Shown here piece after piece: positions 27,565 to 36,497 of a stretch of DNA of 64,000 nt (positions are counted from its first letter, which is position 1; every line of letters starts with the position of its first letter). The notes beneath the pieces are model-generated. The model worked only from the letters and a program-made list of their open reading frames with translations, did not search any database and was not told the DNA's origin. Made by a program: the position numbers and the translations under genes. The stretch comes from Deinococcus aestuarii (lineage in GTDB: Bacteria; Deinococcota; Deinococci; Deinococcales; Deinococcaceae). The stretch covers positions 1-64,000 of the forward strand of contig NZ_JAHKSN010000018.1 in NCBI RefSeq assembly GCF_018863415.1. The letters are read 5' to 3'.

Positions 27565-28791
27565 TCACGTCTGGTCTGCTGGCCCCATGAACAGCGCCTC
27601 CAGCTCCTCGACAGAGACCAGCGGGATCGCCGCCATCTGCGTCATCAGGTCGAAGGGCTGGGTGCTCATCACACACACCGGCGACACGGTCCAAAAGCCC
27701 TCATCCGTCATGCCAAACTCCCCCAATACCTCGGGGAGACGGCTGGCGACGAAGTCGGCGCGGCGCTGGTGCCGTTCCAGGAGCGCGCGTTCCCGCCCGC
27801 CCCTGGCCCGCCGCTTCCCCCGGATCAGCGCCTCGACGTCACTCGCCAACTCCACCGGCGTGCGGGCCACCGTGTAGTCCTTGCACTCGATGACCCACAC
27901 CCGCCTCCGGTGGCGGTCCACGACGAGCACGTCGACGTCTCCCAGATCGCCCCCGTCCAGCACCAGTCGGAGTTTTCCGATCTTGCGGACGTTCTGGCGT
28001 ACCTCACACCCGTGGCGCCACGCGACCTCGGCCACCATGGCGTTAAAGGTCACCGCCGCGGCCTCCCGCAACCGGTTCAGGGCACGCGACGCCTGCGGCC
28101 GCAGCGGGGCGGCCCGATCGGGAATGGACAGACGCCCGTCCCTAAACAGGCTGGAGGCCCAGTACTGCTTCGCGCCCTCCACCACCCGGTTGCCCCACAC
28201 GATCTCCTCCCCCGCGGTGCCGGGAACCAGCAGCAGGGGACGACGCGCCAGGGACAGTTCACGGTTGAACTGCCAGGGAAACACGTCGGAGGGCCGGTAG
28301 GGCTCGGGCGGGGCCAGGAAGTCCGGCCGCGGGGTCAGGACCAGGGGGGCCAGGGCCAGCAGGACCTTTCCGAGCGGCCAGCCCGACCGCTCCCGCAACA
28401 CCCGCAGGAACTCGGGGAGCGGCAGGCGCGCGTTCCGCCCCTCGAACCGGTCGCCGATGTTCTGTACCTCGTTCAGAAACCCCATCAGGTCCCGGAACGT
28501 CAACCCGTACAGGCTCCGGCAGACCTCGTCGATGCAGTCCAGCCTCCAGTCCGGCTCGGTCTCCTCCTCCGCCTCCAAGTGCCGGTAGCGGGCGGCGTTG
28601 TTCGCCTCCATGCTGCGGCTCAAGAGGACCGTGGCCTGGTCGGCACTCGCGGCCGCGTAGTCGGGTGCTTGGACCCGCAGGGCACTGTCCGGGCCGTACT
28701 CCGCCTCGACCCTCCCCAACCCGTGTTGCAGGGCGTCCCCCGCGACCCCGTAGTCCACGATCGCGACCGCCATGGCGATCAGCTCATCCAC
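27565..28791 (-). CDS. Nuclease-domain part of a frameshifted large gene
   Basis: A 408-codon frame whose C-terminal 130 residues hold a restriction-like nuclease site: LGDVDVLVVDRHRRRVWVIECKD, i.e. D followed by ExK at the usual distance, and EALIRGKRRARGG. The N-terminal part, starting in frame at LLVDELIAMAVAIVDYGVAG, reads as the direct continuation of the upstream 795-codon frame (28779-31166). The two frames overlap by 13 bases and differ by one base, and removing one indel near a C-run at 28785-28800 would give one protein of about 1200 residues. I therefore think this is the 3' half of a single gene that is frameshifted in this sequence, or one made by -1/+1 recoding. Large proteins of this design are known to me only as uncharacterised. 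Confidence 0.6.
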   Translation of the reverse strand: MDELIAMAVAIVDYGVAGDALQHGLGRVEAEYGPDSALRVQAPDYAAASADQATVLLSRSMEANNAARYRHLEAEEETEPDWRLDCIDEVCRSLYGLTFRDLMGFLNEVQNIGDRFEGRNARLPLPEFLRVLRERSGWPLGKVLLALAPLVLTPRPDFLAPPEPYRPSDVFPWQFNRELSLARRPLLLVPGTAGEEIVWGNRVVEGAKQYWASSLFRDGRLSIPDRAAPLRPQASRALNRLREAAAVTFNAMVAEVAWRHGCEVRQNVRKIGKLRLVLDGGDLGDVDVLVVDRHRRRVWVIECKDYTVARTPVELASDVEALIRGKRRARGGRERALLERHQRRADFVASRLPEVLGEFGMTDEGFWTVSPVCVMSTQPFDLMTQMAAIPLVSVEELEALFMGPADQT

Positions 28792-31166
28792 GAGCAGGAG
28801 GGACGGGGGCCGCCGCCCCGCCGGGGGTTCCGCTCCGCCACCACAAGTTCGATCAGGAAGCGCAGGGCCGTACTCGTGATGTGATGCTGGCCCTCGATTC
28901 GCCGGGCATAGGGGCCGTACGCGAGTTGCCGGGTGACGCCCGTGTGCGAGAGCCAGGCGACGTCGTGCCGCAGGGCCTCGTACAGGGAGAGCAGGGCCTC
29001 CAGCAGGGCCGGTCCGTCACAGGTGGCGAGGAGCCCCCGCAGCTTGTCAAACAGCAGCCCGTTGGCCTTCTCCATGATCTTCCGGTCGAGCCGGGGAACG
29101 GGCCCGGCGGTCCAGCCGGACTCGGAGGCGAGCGTTCGGCCCACCATCACCTGCGCGGCCTGCCACTCGGCGACCTGGACCAGCCGGGGACGGGTGAGGT
29201 TGCGGGGATCGAGTTCGGCGTTCAGGCCGAGAGGCACCGAGAAGATCACGCGCTTGTCGCCTCGGGGCGCGACGCGCTCGACGGCGGCGCGGGTCTGCTC
29301 CGGCGTCGGCGGCCGTCCGGTCACCAGCTCGGAGAGCACGTGGTGGGCGGCCGCGAGGAGGTGCCGTTCCGCCGTGTTGTCCGGCTCCCCGAGGAACTCC
29401 GCGAAGTCCTGGCCCAGCAGCAGGTGGGCCAGGCCGGCCTTTCGGTCCGCGAAGAGGCCGAAGTGGGGTTTGGACCGGTCTCGCTGGGCATGCACCAGCA
29501 GGGCGAGGGCAGGGCGCCCGAGCTCCGGCAGCAGCGGGAGAAGCTGCGGCAGCCACACGGCGAGGGCCTGAACGACGTCACCTGTCGGTCGGTCTGGATC
29601 CTCATCCTGTGGCTCCGCGACCTCCGACCCTTCTACGAGATTTTGCCCGTCCCCGTCGAGCACCCAAACCGCCGTTCCTTCGTGTTTGACCACCATGGCG
29701 CTGCGGCTCCAGGGGGACACGACTGGCAGGTAGACGCCGGGAGGGGCGTCCTTCGCCCGCTCGACGGGGAGAAGCGAGACGCCGTCCAGCCAGGGCACGA
29801 TGTGCCGGTCACTGGCCGCCTTGACCTCGCGGCGCCACTCCGCGGCCTGCGCCGAGCCGAGCAGCAGCGGAGTTCCTGCTTCGAACGGGAACGACCGGAC
29901 GAACTCATGCTGGCAGCAGAAGGCGAGGAGTTCCACCGGCGAGCTGATCTGCAGTTCGACCTCAGCGGCCAGAGCCTGCTGGCTCCGGTGCAGGCGATAT
30001 AGGGCGAGGGGTTCCTCCCGGTAGGCGGTGGCGAAGGTCTCCAGATCGTCCAGTTCCAGCAGCAGCGTCGAAGCTCGCCGTACCGGGGCCATGCTGAAAC
30101 GAAACGCGTCCCCCAGGTGGCCGACCACCACGAGGGTCAGGAGGTCGTGTGGTGGCAGGTCAGGGGGCAGGCTTGGGCGAACGTCCGGCAGGTCCAGTTC
30201 CCAGTGCCCGACCGGTTCCGCAGGGTTGACCCCGGCGAAAGGTTCCGTGAGGACGACGACGTGAAGCAGGAGTTCGGCATCCAGCAGGTGGAGGGATTGC
30301 CGGGCGCCCGGGAAGGGTGAGGCCTCCAGAGGCAGGTCAAGTTGGGAAACACCGAGACGGTGGAGGGCCAGAGCCGTACGCTGCTCGCTTGCCTGGGCTA
30401 CGCAGGCCGTCAGGGCTTCGCTGACCCCGTGTTTTTGCGCGAGACGCACGACGGCCCTGACGGTGGCGGCGAGGAGCGCGTGGGGACAGGCGACAACCAC
30501 CTCCTGTCCGCCCTGGACCAGGGGGCGCAGGAGCAGCGGGTTCCCCTGGCCTGCGGGAGAGGCGGGGGAGAGGCTGCCCAGCTTGAGACCGAGGTGGAGC
30601 AGCAGCTCCCTCGCGCCCACAAGACCGACCAGGGCGGCCAGTTCCGTCCGTTTGAAGGTTATCGCCCTCCTCACGCGGGAGAGCGTGGCGGAGTCGGGGA
30701 GCTGGGGGTGCACGGGCCCGTCCGCCAACCAGTGGGGCCCGGACGGTGGAGTGAGGCGGGAGAGGCTGGCGCGCCGGGCTACCGTGTCGGACAGGCGCAG
30801 GACGCTGGCGACGAGCCGGTGCGCCTCCCGGACGAACCCACGGGGCAGGGCCTCCGAGCCGAGTCGTATGGCGCCGACCAGGCTGGCCAGTACGCTCGGC
30901 CCCCCAGTCGTCGCCCCTGGGAAGACCAGATAAGGCCCCTCGTCAAAGTCGAACAGCTCCGTGAAGTGGTGCTCGTGGGGATCGTCCTGCCAGGCGATGG
31001 GGCCATCCCGCAGCAGTTCGGAGCATAGAAGTTGCTGGAGTTCTTCGCGTGCCGGACGGCGTCCTCCTGAACGGCACGCACAGGCGCCAGCGGCGAGCGC
31101 TTCCAGCTGCGCGAGCATGTGGGCATGCCCGGGAAGCAATTGCAGGCCTGCGGCCGTTCTCAACAC
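28779..31166 (-). CDS. N-terminal part of the frameshifted large nuclease gene
   Basis: A 795-codon frame with no P-loop, membrane segment or recognised domain; it is mixed alpha/beta with stretches such as ELFDFDEGPYLVFPGATTGG and WELDLPDVRPSLPPDLPPH. Its last residues (LIELVVAERNPRRGGGPRPS) lead naturally into the next frame. The GTG at 31166 is probably internal: coding-like sequence SPALSLPAREIAALLRGYSA continues upstream to about 31241, where a GTC codon sits six bases after AGAGG, the place a start codon would be expected. The gene may thus have lost its start codon as well as its frame. It lies downstream of the Xer-like gene on the same strand. Confidence 0.55.
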   Translation of the reverse strand: MLRTAAGLQLLPGHAHMLAQLEALAAGACACRSGGRRPAREELQQLLCSELLRDGPIAWQDDPHEHHFTELFDFDEGPYLVFPGATTGGPSVLASLVGAIRLGSEALPRGFVREAHRLVASVLRLSDTVARRASLSRLTPPSGPHWLADGPVHPQLPDSATLSRVRRAITFKRTELAALVGLVGARELLLHLGLKLGSLSPASPAGQGNPLLLRPLVQGGQEVVVACPHALLAATVRAVVRLAQKHGVSEALTACVAQASEQRTALALHRLGVSQLDLPLEASPFPGARQSLHLLDAELLLHVVVLTEPFAGVNPAEPVGHWELDLPDVRPSLPPDLPPHDLLTLVVVGHLGDAFRFSMAPVRRASTLLLELDDLETFATAYREEPLALYRLHRSQQALAAEVELQISSPVELLAFCCQHEFVRSFPFEAGTPLLLGSAQAAEWRREVKAASDRHIVPWLDGVSLLPVERAKDAPPGVYLPVVSPWSRSAMVVKHEGTAVWVLDGDGQNLVEGSEVAEPQDEDPDRPTGDVVQALAVWLPQLLPLLPELGRPALALLVHAQRDRSKPHFGLFADRKAGLAHLLLGQDFAEFLGEPDNTAERHLLAAAHHVLSELVTGRPPTPEQTRAAVERVAPRGDKRVIFSVPLGLNAELDPRNLTRPRLVQVAEWQAAQVMVGRTLASESGWTAGPVPRLDRKIMEKANGLLFDKLRGLLATCDGPALLEALLSLYEALRHDVAWLSHTGVTRQLAYGPYARRIEGQHHITSTALRFLIELVVAERNPRRGGGPRPSCSWMS

Positions 31167-31356
31167 CTCGGCGGCGGAGTAACCACGCAGCAGGGCCGCT
31201 ATTTCACGGGCAGGAAGAGACAGGGCAGGGCTTTCGGTGACGGTGGACCTCTGGTGGCTGAGGATAAAGTACCCGGCTGTTGCTCCTCCACGAGTTCGGT
31301 AGAGACGGGCGGCAGGGCGCGTTCACGCTGGCTGACCAGCACTCCTACTGCACCCC

Positions 31357-32193
31357 TCACAGCTTCTGCCAGACCTCGACGGCCTTGAGGGTGCCCAATC
31401 CGAGCTGGGCCGCCACGGCTCGGGGGTCACCCGTCCGTTGCAGCAGCCGCAGCCCCGCCGCATTCCGCAGCGCCCGCCAGGCCTTGTAGGGCACATTGGC
31501 CCGTCGGCACAACAGGTACACGACCTTGCGGAGTTCGTACTCACTGCTCAGGTCGAACACGGGCCCGGTGGCCGCGAACAGTTCCGTGTGCCCCCGCTCC
31601 CGGCCGTACACCTCAAGGGCCGTGAGGAGTTCACCGTGGGCCTCGACCGTGCGGCCCAGGACACTGAGTTGCCCCGCCCGGGTGTCCACATCCGCCCAGG
31701 TCAAGTGCAGAACTTCAGGACCCGTGAGTCCCGCCTGGGCGCCCAGCAGGACCAGGGCCCGGTCACGAACACTGGCATGCGTCACCAGCCGCCGCACCTC
31801 ATCCTCGCTGTACAACTCGCGGTGTTCCTCGGGCCGGTTGCTGGGGAGTTTCAACCCCACGAAAGGATTGGGACCGGGGTGGGCGCCGTGCTCGATCAGT
31901 AATCCGTAGAGGCCGCGGACCCGGGTGAGGTGGTTGTGGATGGTGGCGGGCGCGTGGGTGTGCTTCTGCACCAGGAGGCCGAGGTAGGCGTGGGCGTCCC
32001 GGGGCGTGGCGTTCAACACACTGCGTCTCTCCTCCTCAGTCCAGCGGAGGTAGGCGCGCAGGGAGGAGAGGTGGTTCTTGCGGGTGGCACTGCCGAAGTG
32101 ACCGGGAAGCCCTCCAGCGATGAGGTCGAGAAAGGCCTCGTGATCGCCCCGTTCCAGGGTGCGCCATAGACGGGGGAGGGGAGACGCGGTCAC
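31357..32193 (-). CDS. Xer-like protein with degenerate catalytic residues
   Basis: A 278-residue protein with the tyrosine-recombinase layout: a SAM-like N-terminal domain (HLSSLRAYLRWTEEERR, NHLTRVRGLYGLLIEHG) and a C-terminal domain. In the latter the first catalytic arginine is replaced (GLTGPEVLHLTWADVD, normally GLR), the HxLRH box reads WRALRNAAG, the LGH motif is LGL and the nucleophilic tyrosine position is tryptophan (VEVWQKL). Only the second arginine survives. It is therefore unlikely to cut DNA and may act as a DNA-binding protein. The GTG at 32193 was chosen because TATTCT lies six bases upstream and the longer frame is non-coding-like. It precedes the frameshifted nuclease gene on the same strand. 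Confidence 0.7.
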   Translation of the reverse strand: MTASPLPRLWRTLERGDHEAFLDLIAGGLPGHFGSATRKNHLSSLRAYLRWTEEERRSVLNATPRDAHAYLGLLVQKHTHAPATIHNHLTRVRGLYGLLIEHGAHPGPNPFVGLKLPSNRPEEHRELYSEDEVRRLVTHASVRDRALVLLGAQAGLTGPEVLHLTWADVDTRAGQLSVLGRTVEAHGELLTALEVYGRERGHTELFAATGPVFDLSSEYELRKVVYLLCRRANVPYKAWRALRNAAGLRLLQRTGDPRAVAAQLGLGTLKAVEVWQKL

Positions 32194-32199
32194 CTCCTC

Positions 32200-32205
32200 A
32201 GAATA
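32200..32205 (-). promoter_or_regulatory. -10 element, leaderless start of the Xer-like gene
   Basis: Minus-strand TATTCT is followed by GAGGAG and the GTG start at 32193. The GAGGAG touches the start codon and is too close to serve as a normal ribosome binding site, so the -10/leaderless reading is preferred. Confidence 0.4.
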
Positions 32206-32525
32206 TATACAAATAGGGTCACCCGCTCCCAGCGGCAATCTACTCCCCCTTGCTTGTGCAGGGCTCCGGCAGGTACCCAGGCATGCATGGGGGGAGTAAG
32301 CAGGCAGTTCCTCATGTTTCCAGGTGCCTCTTTCCAAGCTTGAGCAAGGGCCGGAGCAGGAGGACTTGCTGCGGGAGCAGGGAGACCTGACTGGGAGACG
32401 CTGACACAAGCGCGGGCGCTTGGAATTGTGACGTCTGAACCGTCCCTCTGCCTCTCTTCTTGCCCGGGTTTGCCGGGAAGTTGGGAATTTGGAAAGCGAG
32501 GCAAAGGCCTCTTTTGTATATATTC
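32201..32525. repeat. 13-bp inverted repeat pair around a 300-bp spacer
   Basis: TTTGTATATATTC occurs on the minus strand at 32201-32213 and on the plus strand at 32513-32525. The two copies are identical and point outwards. The left copy includes the -10 box of the Xer-like gene. The spacer (32214-32512) has no convincing gene. The copies may be binding sites for one regulator, divergent promoters, or ends of a small element. Confidence 0.4.
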
Positions 32526-32536
32526 CAGCATATTCC

Positions 32537-33070
32537 TCAGCGGGGCCGGAGTTGGAACGTGCAGTTCGCCACCACCCGCCGGCTGGGGTTGAACGGTTGA
32601 ATCATCAGTCGGGCCCTGACGCCCAGCGCCATGGTCAGCGTTTCCACCCACGGTCCCTGCGGGGTCGAGTACACCGCGGTCGCAACGAAGGTGTCCGGTG
32701 CGGACCGGACGACCCTGATCAGTCGTCCCACCGAGGCGTTCGTCAGGGAATCGTTGATGGTGCGGCTTAGGCCGCGGGCGTACTGCCCTGAAAGATGTAG
32801 CACCTACCACTGGTGGTCGGGGTGACCTTCACCGCGCTGACCCAGGCCGACCCCTTCAGCCCAAGCCGCACGCTGGTGGTGCCTTGACACGGACCGCCTA
32901 GCAGTGGTAGCTCTTGTTCCTGCTCACGGGCTGCGACGGCGCGCCGTAGGCGACGTACCACCTGACAGCAGTGTCGCTCTCGCCGGCCCTTCCGGGGGAG
33001 ATGGTCACCACCTACGGCCGTTTTCCAGCGGGCGCCGCCGTCACGCTCGGGACGCGGACGGTGGCCAGCA
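32537..33070 (-). pseudogene. Decayed gene of unknown function
   Basis: Good coding-like sequence on the minus strand changes frame several times: VVTISPGRAGESDTAVRWYV with AYGAPSQPVSRNKSYHC and a stop, then VRLGLKGSAWVSAVKVTPTT with SGRCYIFQG, then QYARGLSRTINDSLTNASVG, VATAVYSTPQGPWVETLTMA and ANCTFQLRPR before the stop at 32537. The pieces look like parts of one beta-rich, perhaps exported protein, but I do not recognise the family. Boundaries are approximate. Confidence 0.45.
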
Positions 33071-33280
33071 TGCCGGTGTCGGGACCTGCGCTTCACGGTG
33101 CCCGAATGCGCGCTGGCCGGCCCCACCGCACTGTGGGTCGGTCGTGGGGACAAGCACGTGCCGTCCTGGGGAGTCACAGGCAGGACACGCGCGCCCTGAA
33201 TCTGCGGTCGGACGAGGGCGCCGCCATCACCGCCGACACCTCGGCTTGCGCGTCCTCTCGCCGTCCGGAAGACTGGGGCC

Positions 33281-35572
33281 GTGCCGTCGGCCGCGACCAC
33301 CCTCCAGCTGTCTCAGATCACCGACGCCTTGGGATTCGAGCGCCTGTGCATGGACGCCTTGGTCCGCGACGGCCTGACGTACCTCCGGCAGTTGGGTGGC
33401 GGCGGCCCCGGGGATGGAGGACGGGACGCGGTGGGCACCGCCCCGGACGGCACCGAGGTGATCGCGGCGTTCAGCCTGCGCAAAGATTGGAACCGCAAAC
33501 TCCTGTCAGACCTGAAGCGCATTCACAACCTCGGCCACCCGTGCGACCGGGTGGTCTTCGTGACCAACCAGCAGCCCGTTGTCGCTCAGCAGGAAAAGGC
33601 CCGCGTCTATGTCCGGGAGACCTATGGCTGGGCGCTCGATATCCGGGACGTGCAGTGGCTGTCCACCATGGCGGATCTCCACCCGGAGTTGCGCCAGAAC
33701 CATGCCGGGCTGTTCCCGTTCGATCACATGAGGCGGCCGGTTCTGCCGGTCGACCTGGAGGCGCACGTCCGCAGCCTGGAAAACGCGTACCGCGTGTGGC
33801 GTGAGCAGTACTCGCCGTTGATGGCTGACGCCTACGAATTCGACCTCCACGCTCTGAAGCGGCCCCCACCGGCCCGCGGGAAGGTCGCGTCGCCCCCCGC
33901 GCCTGCCAGTCCGCCGCAGGTGCCGGTCACCGACCTGCCCGCCCAGGCGAAGGTCACGGTTCTGCTGGGCGAATCCGGATCCGGGAAGACGACGACCCTG
34001 TGGCGCATCGCGCTGGATCACGCGCACCGCTGGCTGGGGGGCCAAACTTCCTACGCCCCGGTGCTGGTCGACCTCAAGCATTGGACGCCGGACACGCCCA
34101 TCCGCCACCTGATCGCCCGCGCGTTCACGCACGTGAATGCAGATCAGGACGCGGTGAACGCCCTGCTCCAGGGCGGCCAGCTCCTCCTCTTGCTGGACGG
34201 CCTGAACGAACTTCCCGCGTCGCCGGCCGAGCGCGGACAGGCCCAGCGGGACATCCACGCGTTCTTCCAGGGCCTGGGCGAACACCGGGTGGTCGTGTCC
34301 TGCCGCACCCCGGACTTCGAGCCCGCCTTCATCGCCGCGGATCAGGAGCACCCGCCGGTGACCTACGAGACAGCGCGACTCAGCGCGGCGCAGGTGCATG
34401 ATTACGTGATCCGGCGCTTCCCCGGCGACCATGACTGCGCGCAAGCCCTCCTGACGCAGCTGCGCATCGACGACCGGGCGCTGTGGGACAACGCCGCGTC
34501 TTTCGTGCACCTCGCCCGGCTCCCGCTGCACCTGCAGCTCCTGGTGGAAGACTTCATGGCGACCGGTGAGGTGCCGCGCAACAAGGGCACACTGCTCCAG
34601 CGCCTGATCCGGCGCATGGGCCGAACCGCGGTCACCCGGCGCGCGCCGTACCTCGACGACCACACGCGGGAGTCTGTGCTCAGCACCGTCGCCCACCGCG
34701 GCGTCACGTCACAGCGCTACCTCACGTTGCCGGTCACGGTGGCCCGCCAGGGCGTGGCCGACGGCCTCACGGCCCTGATCCAGACGCACGAGCTCCCGTC
34801 AGACGCGAACGTGGCCGCGGTCTGGACCGACCTGCTGTCGGACAACTACCTCACCTTCACCCGCGTGGAGGGCGAGTCGGCCGTCAGCCGGGATCGGAAC
34901 GAGGTGCAGTGGCTGCACCAGACGGTCTTCGATTACAGCCTGGCCCAAACCCTGATCCGCGCCGTCCAGCTGCTCGGGCCAGGCGACCAAGCGCTGCCCG
35001 CTCCGCTGGACAAGTGGCTGGCCACACTGCCCGAGATCCTGGATCAGCCGTGCCAGATCGCGTTGGGGCTGCTGCCGCAACAGGAGCGCGTCGTGCTGCT
35101 CGACCAGCTGGTGCGGCAACGCAATTCCCTGGCTGGCCGCGTGCTCGTGGGCGAGGAGCCGGCGGCGGCAGACCTCCTCATCGTGGAAAGCCTGGAACTG
35201 GTCTTGCAAGACGATCCGCGCGTTCTGACGGACTTGCGCCACGTGGCCCTGCTTCGGCCTTCGGTGGGTGTTGCTACGCGCCTGATTGAGGTCTTCCGGT
35301 ACCGGTCTGTGGAGGAGAAACGGGAGATTGTCCGCGTGAACTGTGCATTCGCCATTAAGTATCAGGACACGCCGGCAGCGAGACGTGCCCTGCGAAGCGC
35401 GCACACGTGGCTGGGAAACCGCGACGAGTGGGTCAAGTTCTACGCCGCGCAGGCCGCGTGGGGCGGGCCGCAGCGGGGCGAGGCCGGACAGGTGCTCCAG
35501 CAGCTCCGACAGGCCAGGGATCCTGACGTGCGGCGTGCGGTGGCAACCCTGGCGAAGTCATGGGGCGCATGA
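33281..35572 (+). CDS. NACHT NTPase with N-terminal restriction-like domain
   Basis: A 763-residue protein. The first 80 residues resemble Mrr-type nucleases: GFERLCMDALVRDGL, GGRDAVG (46-52) and IAAFSLRKDWNRK (61-73); the site is D...SxRK, so lysine follows arginine. The NACHT module has Walker A GESGSGKTTT (230-239), Walker B LLLLLDGLNELP (301-312) and VVVSCRTPDFEP as sensor 1. A helical C-terminal half with HEAT-like repeats follows. The GTG at 33281 is the first start and leads directly into the nuclease fold. It is shorter than the other three STAND proteins here and stands alone as an operon, with a converging ParB/Srx-like gene 27 bases downstream. Antiphage function by abortive DNA cleavage is the likely role, by family. 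Confidence 0.75.
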   Translation: MPSAATTLQLSQITDALGFERLCMDALVRDGLTYLRQLGGGGPGDGGRDAVGTAPDGTEVIAAFSLRKDWNRKLLSDLKRIHNLGHPCDRVVFVTNQQPVVAQQEKARVYVRETYGWALDIRDVQWLSTMADLHPELRQNHAGLFPFDHMRRPVLPVDLEAHVRSLENAYRVWREQYSPLMADAYEFDLHALKRPPPARGKVASPPAPASPPQVPVTDLPAQAKVTVLLGESGSGKTTTLWRIALDHAHRWLGGQTSYAPVLVDLKHWTPDTPIRHLIARAFTHVNADQDAVNALLQGGQLLLLLDGLNELPASPAERGQAQRDIHAFFQGLGEHRVVVSCRTPDFEPAFIAADQEHPPVTYETARLSAAQVHDYVIRRFPGDHDCAQALLTQLRIDDRALWDNAASFVHLARLPLHLQLLVEDFMATGEVPRNKGTLLQRLIRRMGRTAVTRRAPYLDDHTRESVLSTVAHRGVTSQRYLTLPVTVARQGVADGLTALIQTHELPSDANVAAVWTDLLSDNYLTFTRVEGESAVSRDRNEVQWLHQTVFDYSLAQTLIRAVQLLGPGDQALPAPLDKWLATLPEILDQPCQIALGLLPQQERVVLLDQLVRQRNSLAGRVLVGEEPAAADLLIVESLELVLQDDPRVLTDLRHVALLRPSVGVATRLIEVFRYRSVEEKREIVRVNCAFAIKYQDTPAARRALRSAHTWLGNRDEWVKFYAAQAAWGGPQRGEAGQVLQQLRQARDPDVRRAVATLAKSWGA

Positions 35573-35599
35573 TGCGCGTTGAAAGGGTCGGCTCGCCTC

Positions 35600-36196
35600 T
35601 CAAGGCAGGGCGTACAGGTACCGCAGCGTCTGCGGAAGGGGCAGGTCCGGGAGGACCGTGCCCTGCTGCCGGGCCGCGTCACGCAGGGCCACGACCTGGG
35701 GGAGCAGCTTCGCCGTGGCGTCGTCGAAAATGGCTTGCAGGGCACGATGGGTCTGTCGTTGCACCAGCAGGGCCTGCGCGGCCGTGGCGTACGCGGCCGG
35801 CACCTCGAACTGGCCGGCGACCTCCAGCGGCACGATCATCACCTCAACCTGCGGGATACCCAGGCTGTCGAGTTTCCGCACTCGGTTGATGCCGTCCACC
35901 AGCACGGTCTTTGGCGTCTTCGCTCCGGCGGGGAGCAACTGCACGAGGATGACCGGCACGGCCAGGTCGGCGCGCGACCAGGCCGTGGCCGTCGGCACAC
36001 GGGCCTGCTGTGCGGTGGCGTGTGGAATCAGGGTAGCCACATCGACGAACCGGAACCAGGGATTGCCTGCCGTCGAGTACGCGTTGTGCTGGTACCACAG
36101 GCTCATCAACCACACCAGCGGCGTGGTAGCCCAGATCTGCGGCTGGCCACCGATGGTCTGACAGAACGATTGGGTGGGCGCAGGAACGTGGGTCAT
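35600..36196 (-). CDS. ParB/sulfiredoxin-like protein
   Basis: A 198-residue protein. The centre reads FRFVDVATLIPHATAQQ, VPVILVQLLP, KTVLVDGINRVRKLDSLG and VEVMIVPLEV, which resembles the ParB/Srx fold with the DGxNR variant of the DGxHR nucleotide-binding motif. The C-terminal third is helical. Members of this fold act as DNA-binding CTPases, nucleases or redox enzymes; the role here is unknown. ATG 36196 is used, but in-frame ATGs at 36205 and 36208 are also possible and none has a clear ribosome binding site. It is divergent from the TerY triad across about 300 bases. Confidence 0.5.
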   Translation of the reverse strand: MTHVPAPTQSFCQTIGGQPQIWATTPLVWLMSLWYQHNAYSTAGNPWFRFVDVATLIPHATAQQARVPTATAWSRADLAVPVILVQLLPAGAKTPKTVLVDGINRVRKLDSLGIPQVEVMIVPLEVAGQFEVPAAYATAAQALLVQRQTHRALQAIFDDATAKLLPQVVALRDAARQQGTVLPDLPLPQTLRYLYALP

Positions 36197-36485
36197 GCGG
36201 CCCATCATGCGGCGTGCCCGTACGGTCGTGAGCGCGCGACACGTTCTGGCAAACCGGCCGAAGCAGTGCCCGGCAGAGCGGCTCTCCAAGGACACTCCCC
36301 TTCGTTAGACTCCTCCGGCACGAGTGCCGCGGAAGCGGCCCAGCGGGCTGCGACCCGAGCGCCCGTCACCGCTGCCCCTGACGGCCTCCAACTTCAGGCG
36401 TTCACTTCCACGGCAGGCTGCTCCCAAAGCGCCGGTCAAACGTATACAGCAGGCAAAGTGGCACATGCTGTCCGCCCTGCTCGCC

Positions 36486-36497
36486 TACAATTCATCA
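36486..36497 (+). promoter_or_regulatory. -10 element, leaderless start of the TerY triad operon
   Basis: TACAAT (36486-36491) lies six bases before ATG 36498, with no Shine-Dalgarno between. This would be the promoter of the four-gene vWA-PP2C-kinase-DUF2786 operon. Confidence 0.55.

Noticed and set aside
27502..28884. 460-codon plus-strand frame
   Set aside because: Antisense shadow of the nuclease gene, whose ExK motif and continuity with the upstream frame are on the other strand.
32190..32810. 206-codon minus-strand frame
   Set aside because: It crosses the decayed gene and the repeat spacer in a frame without coding character.
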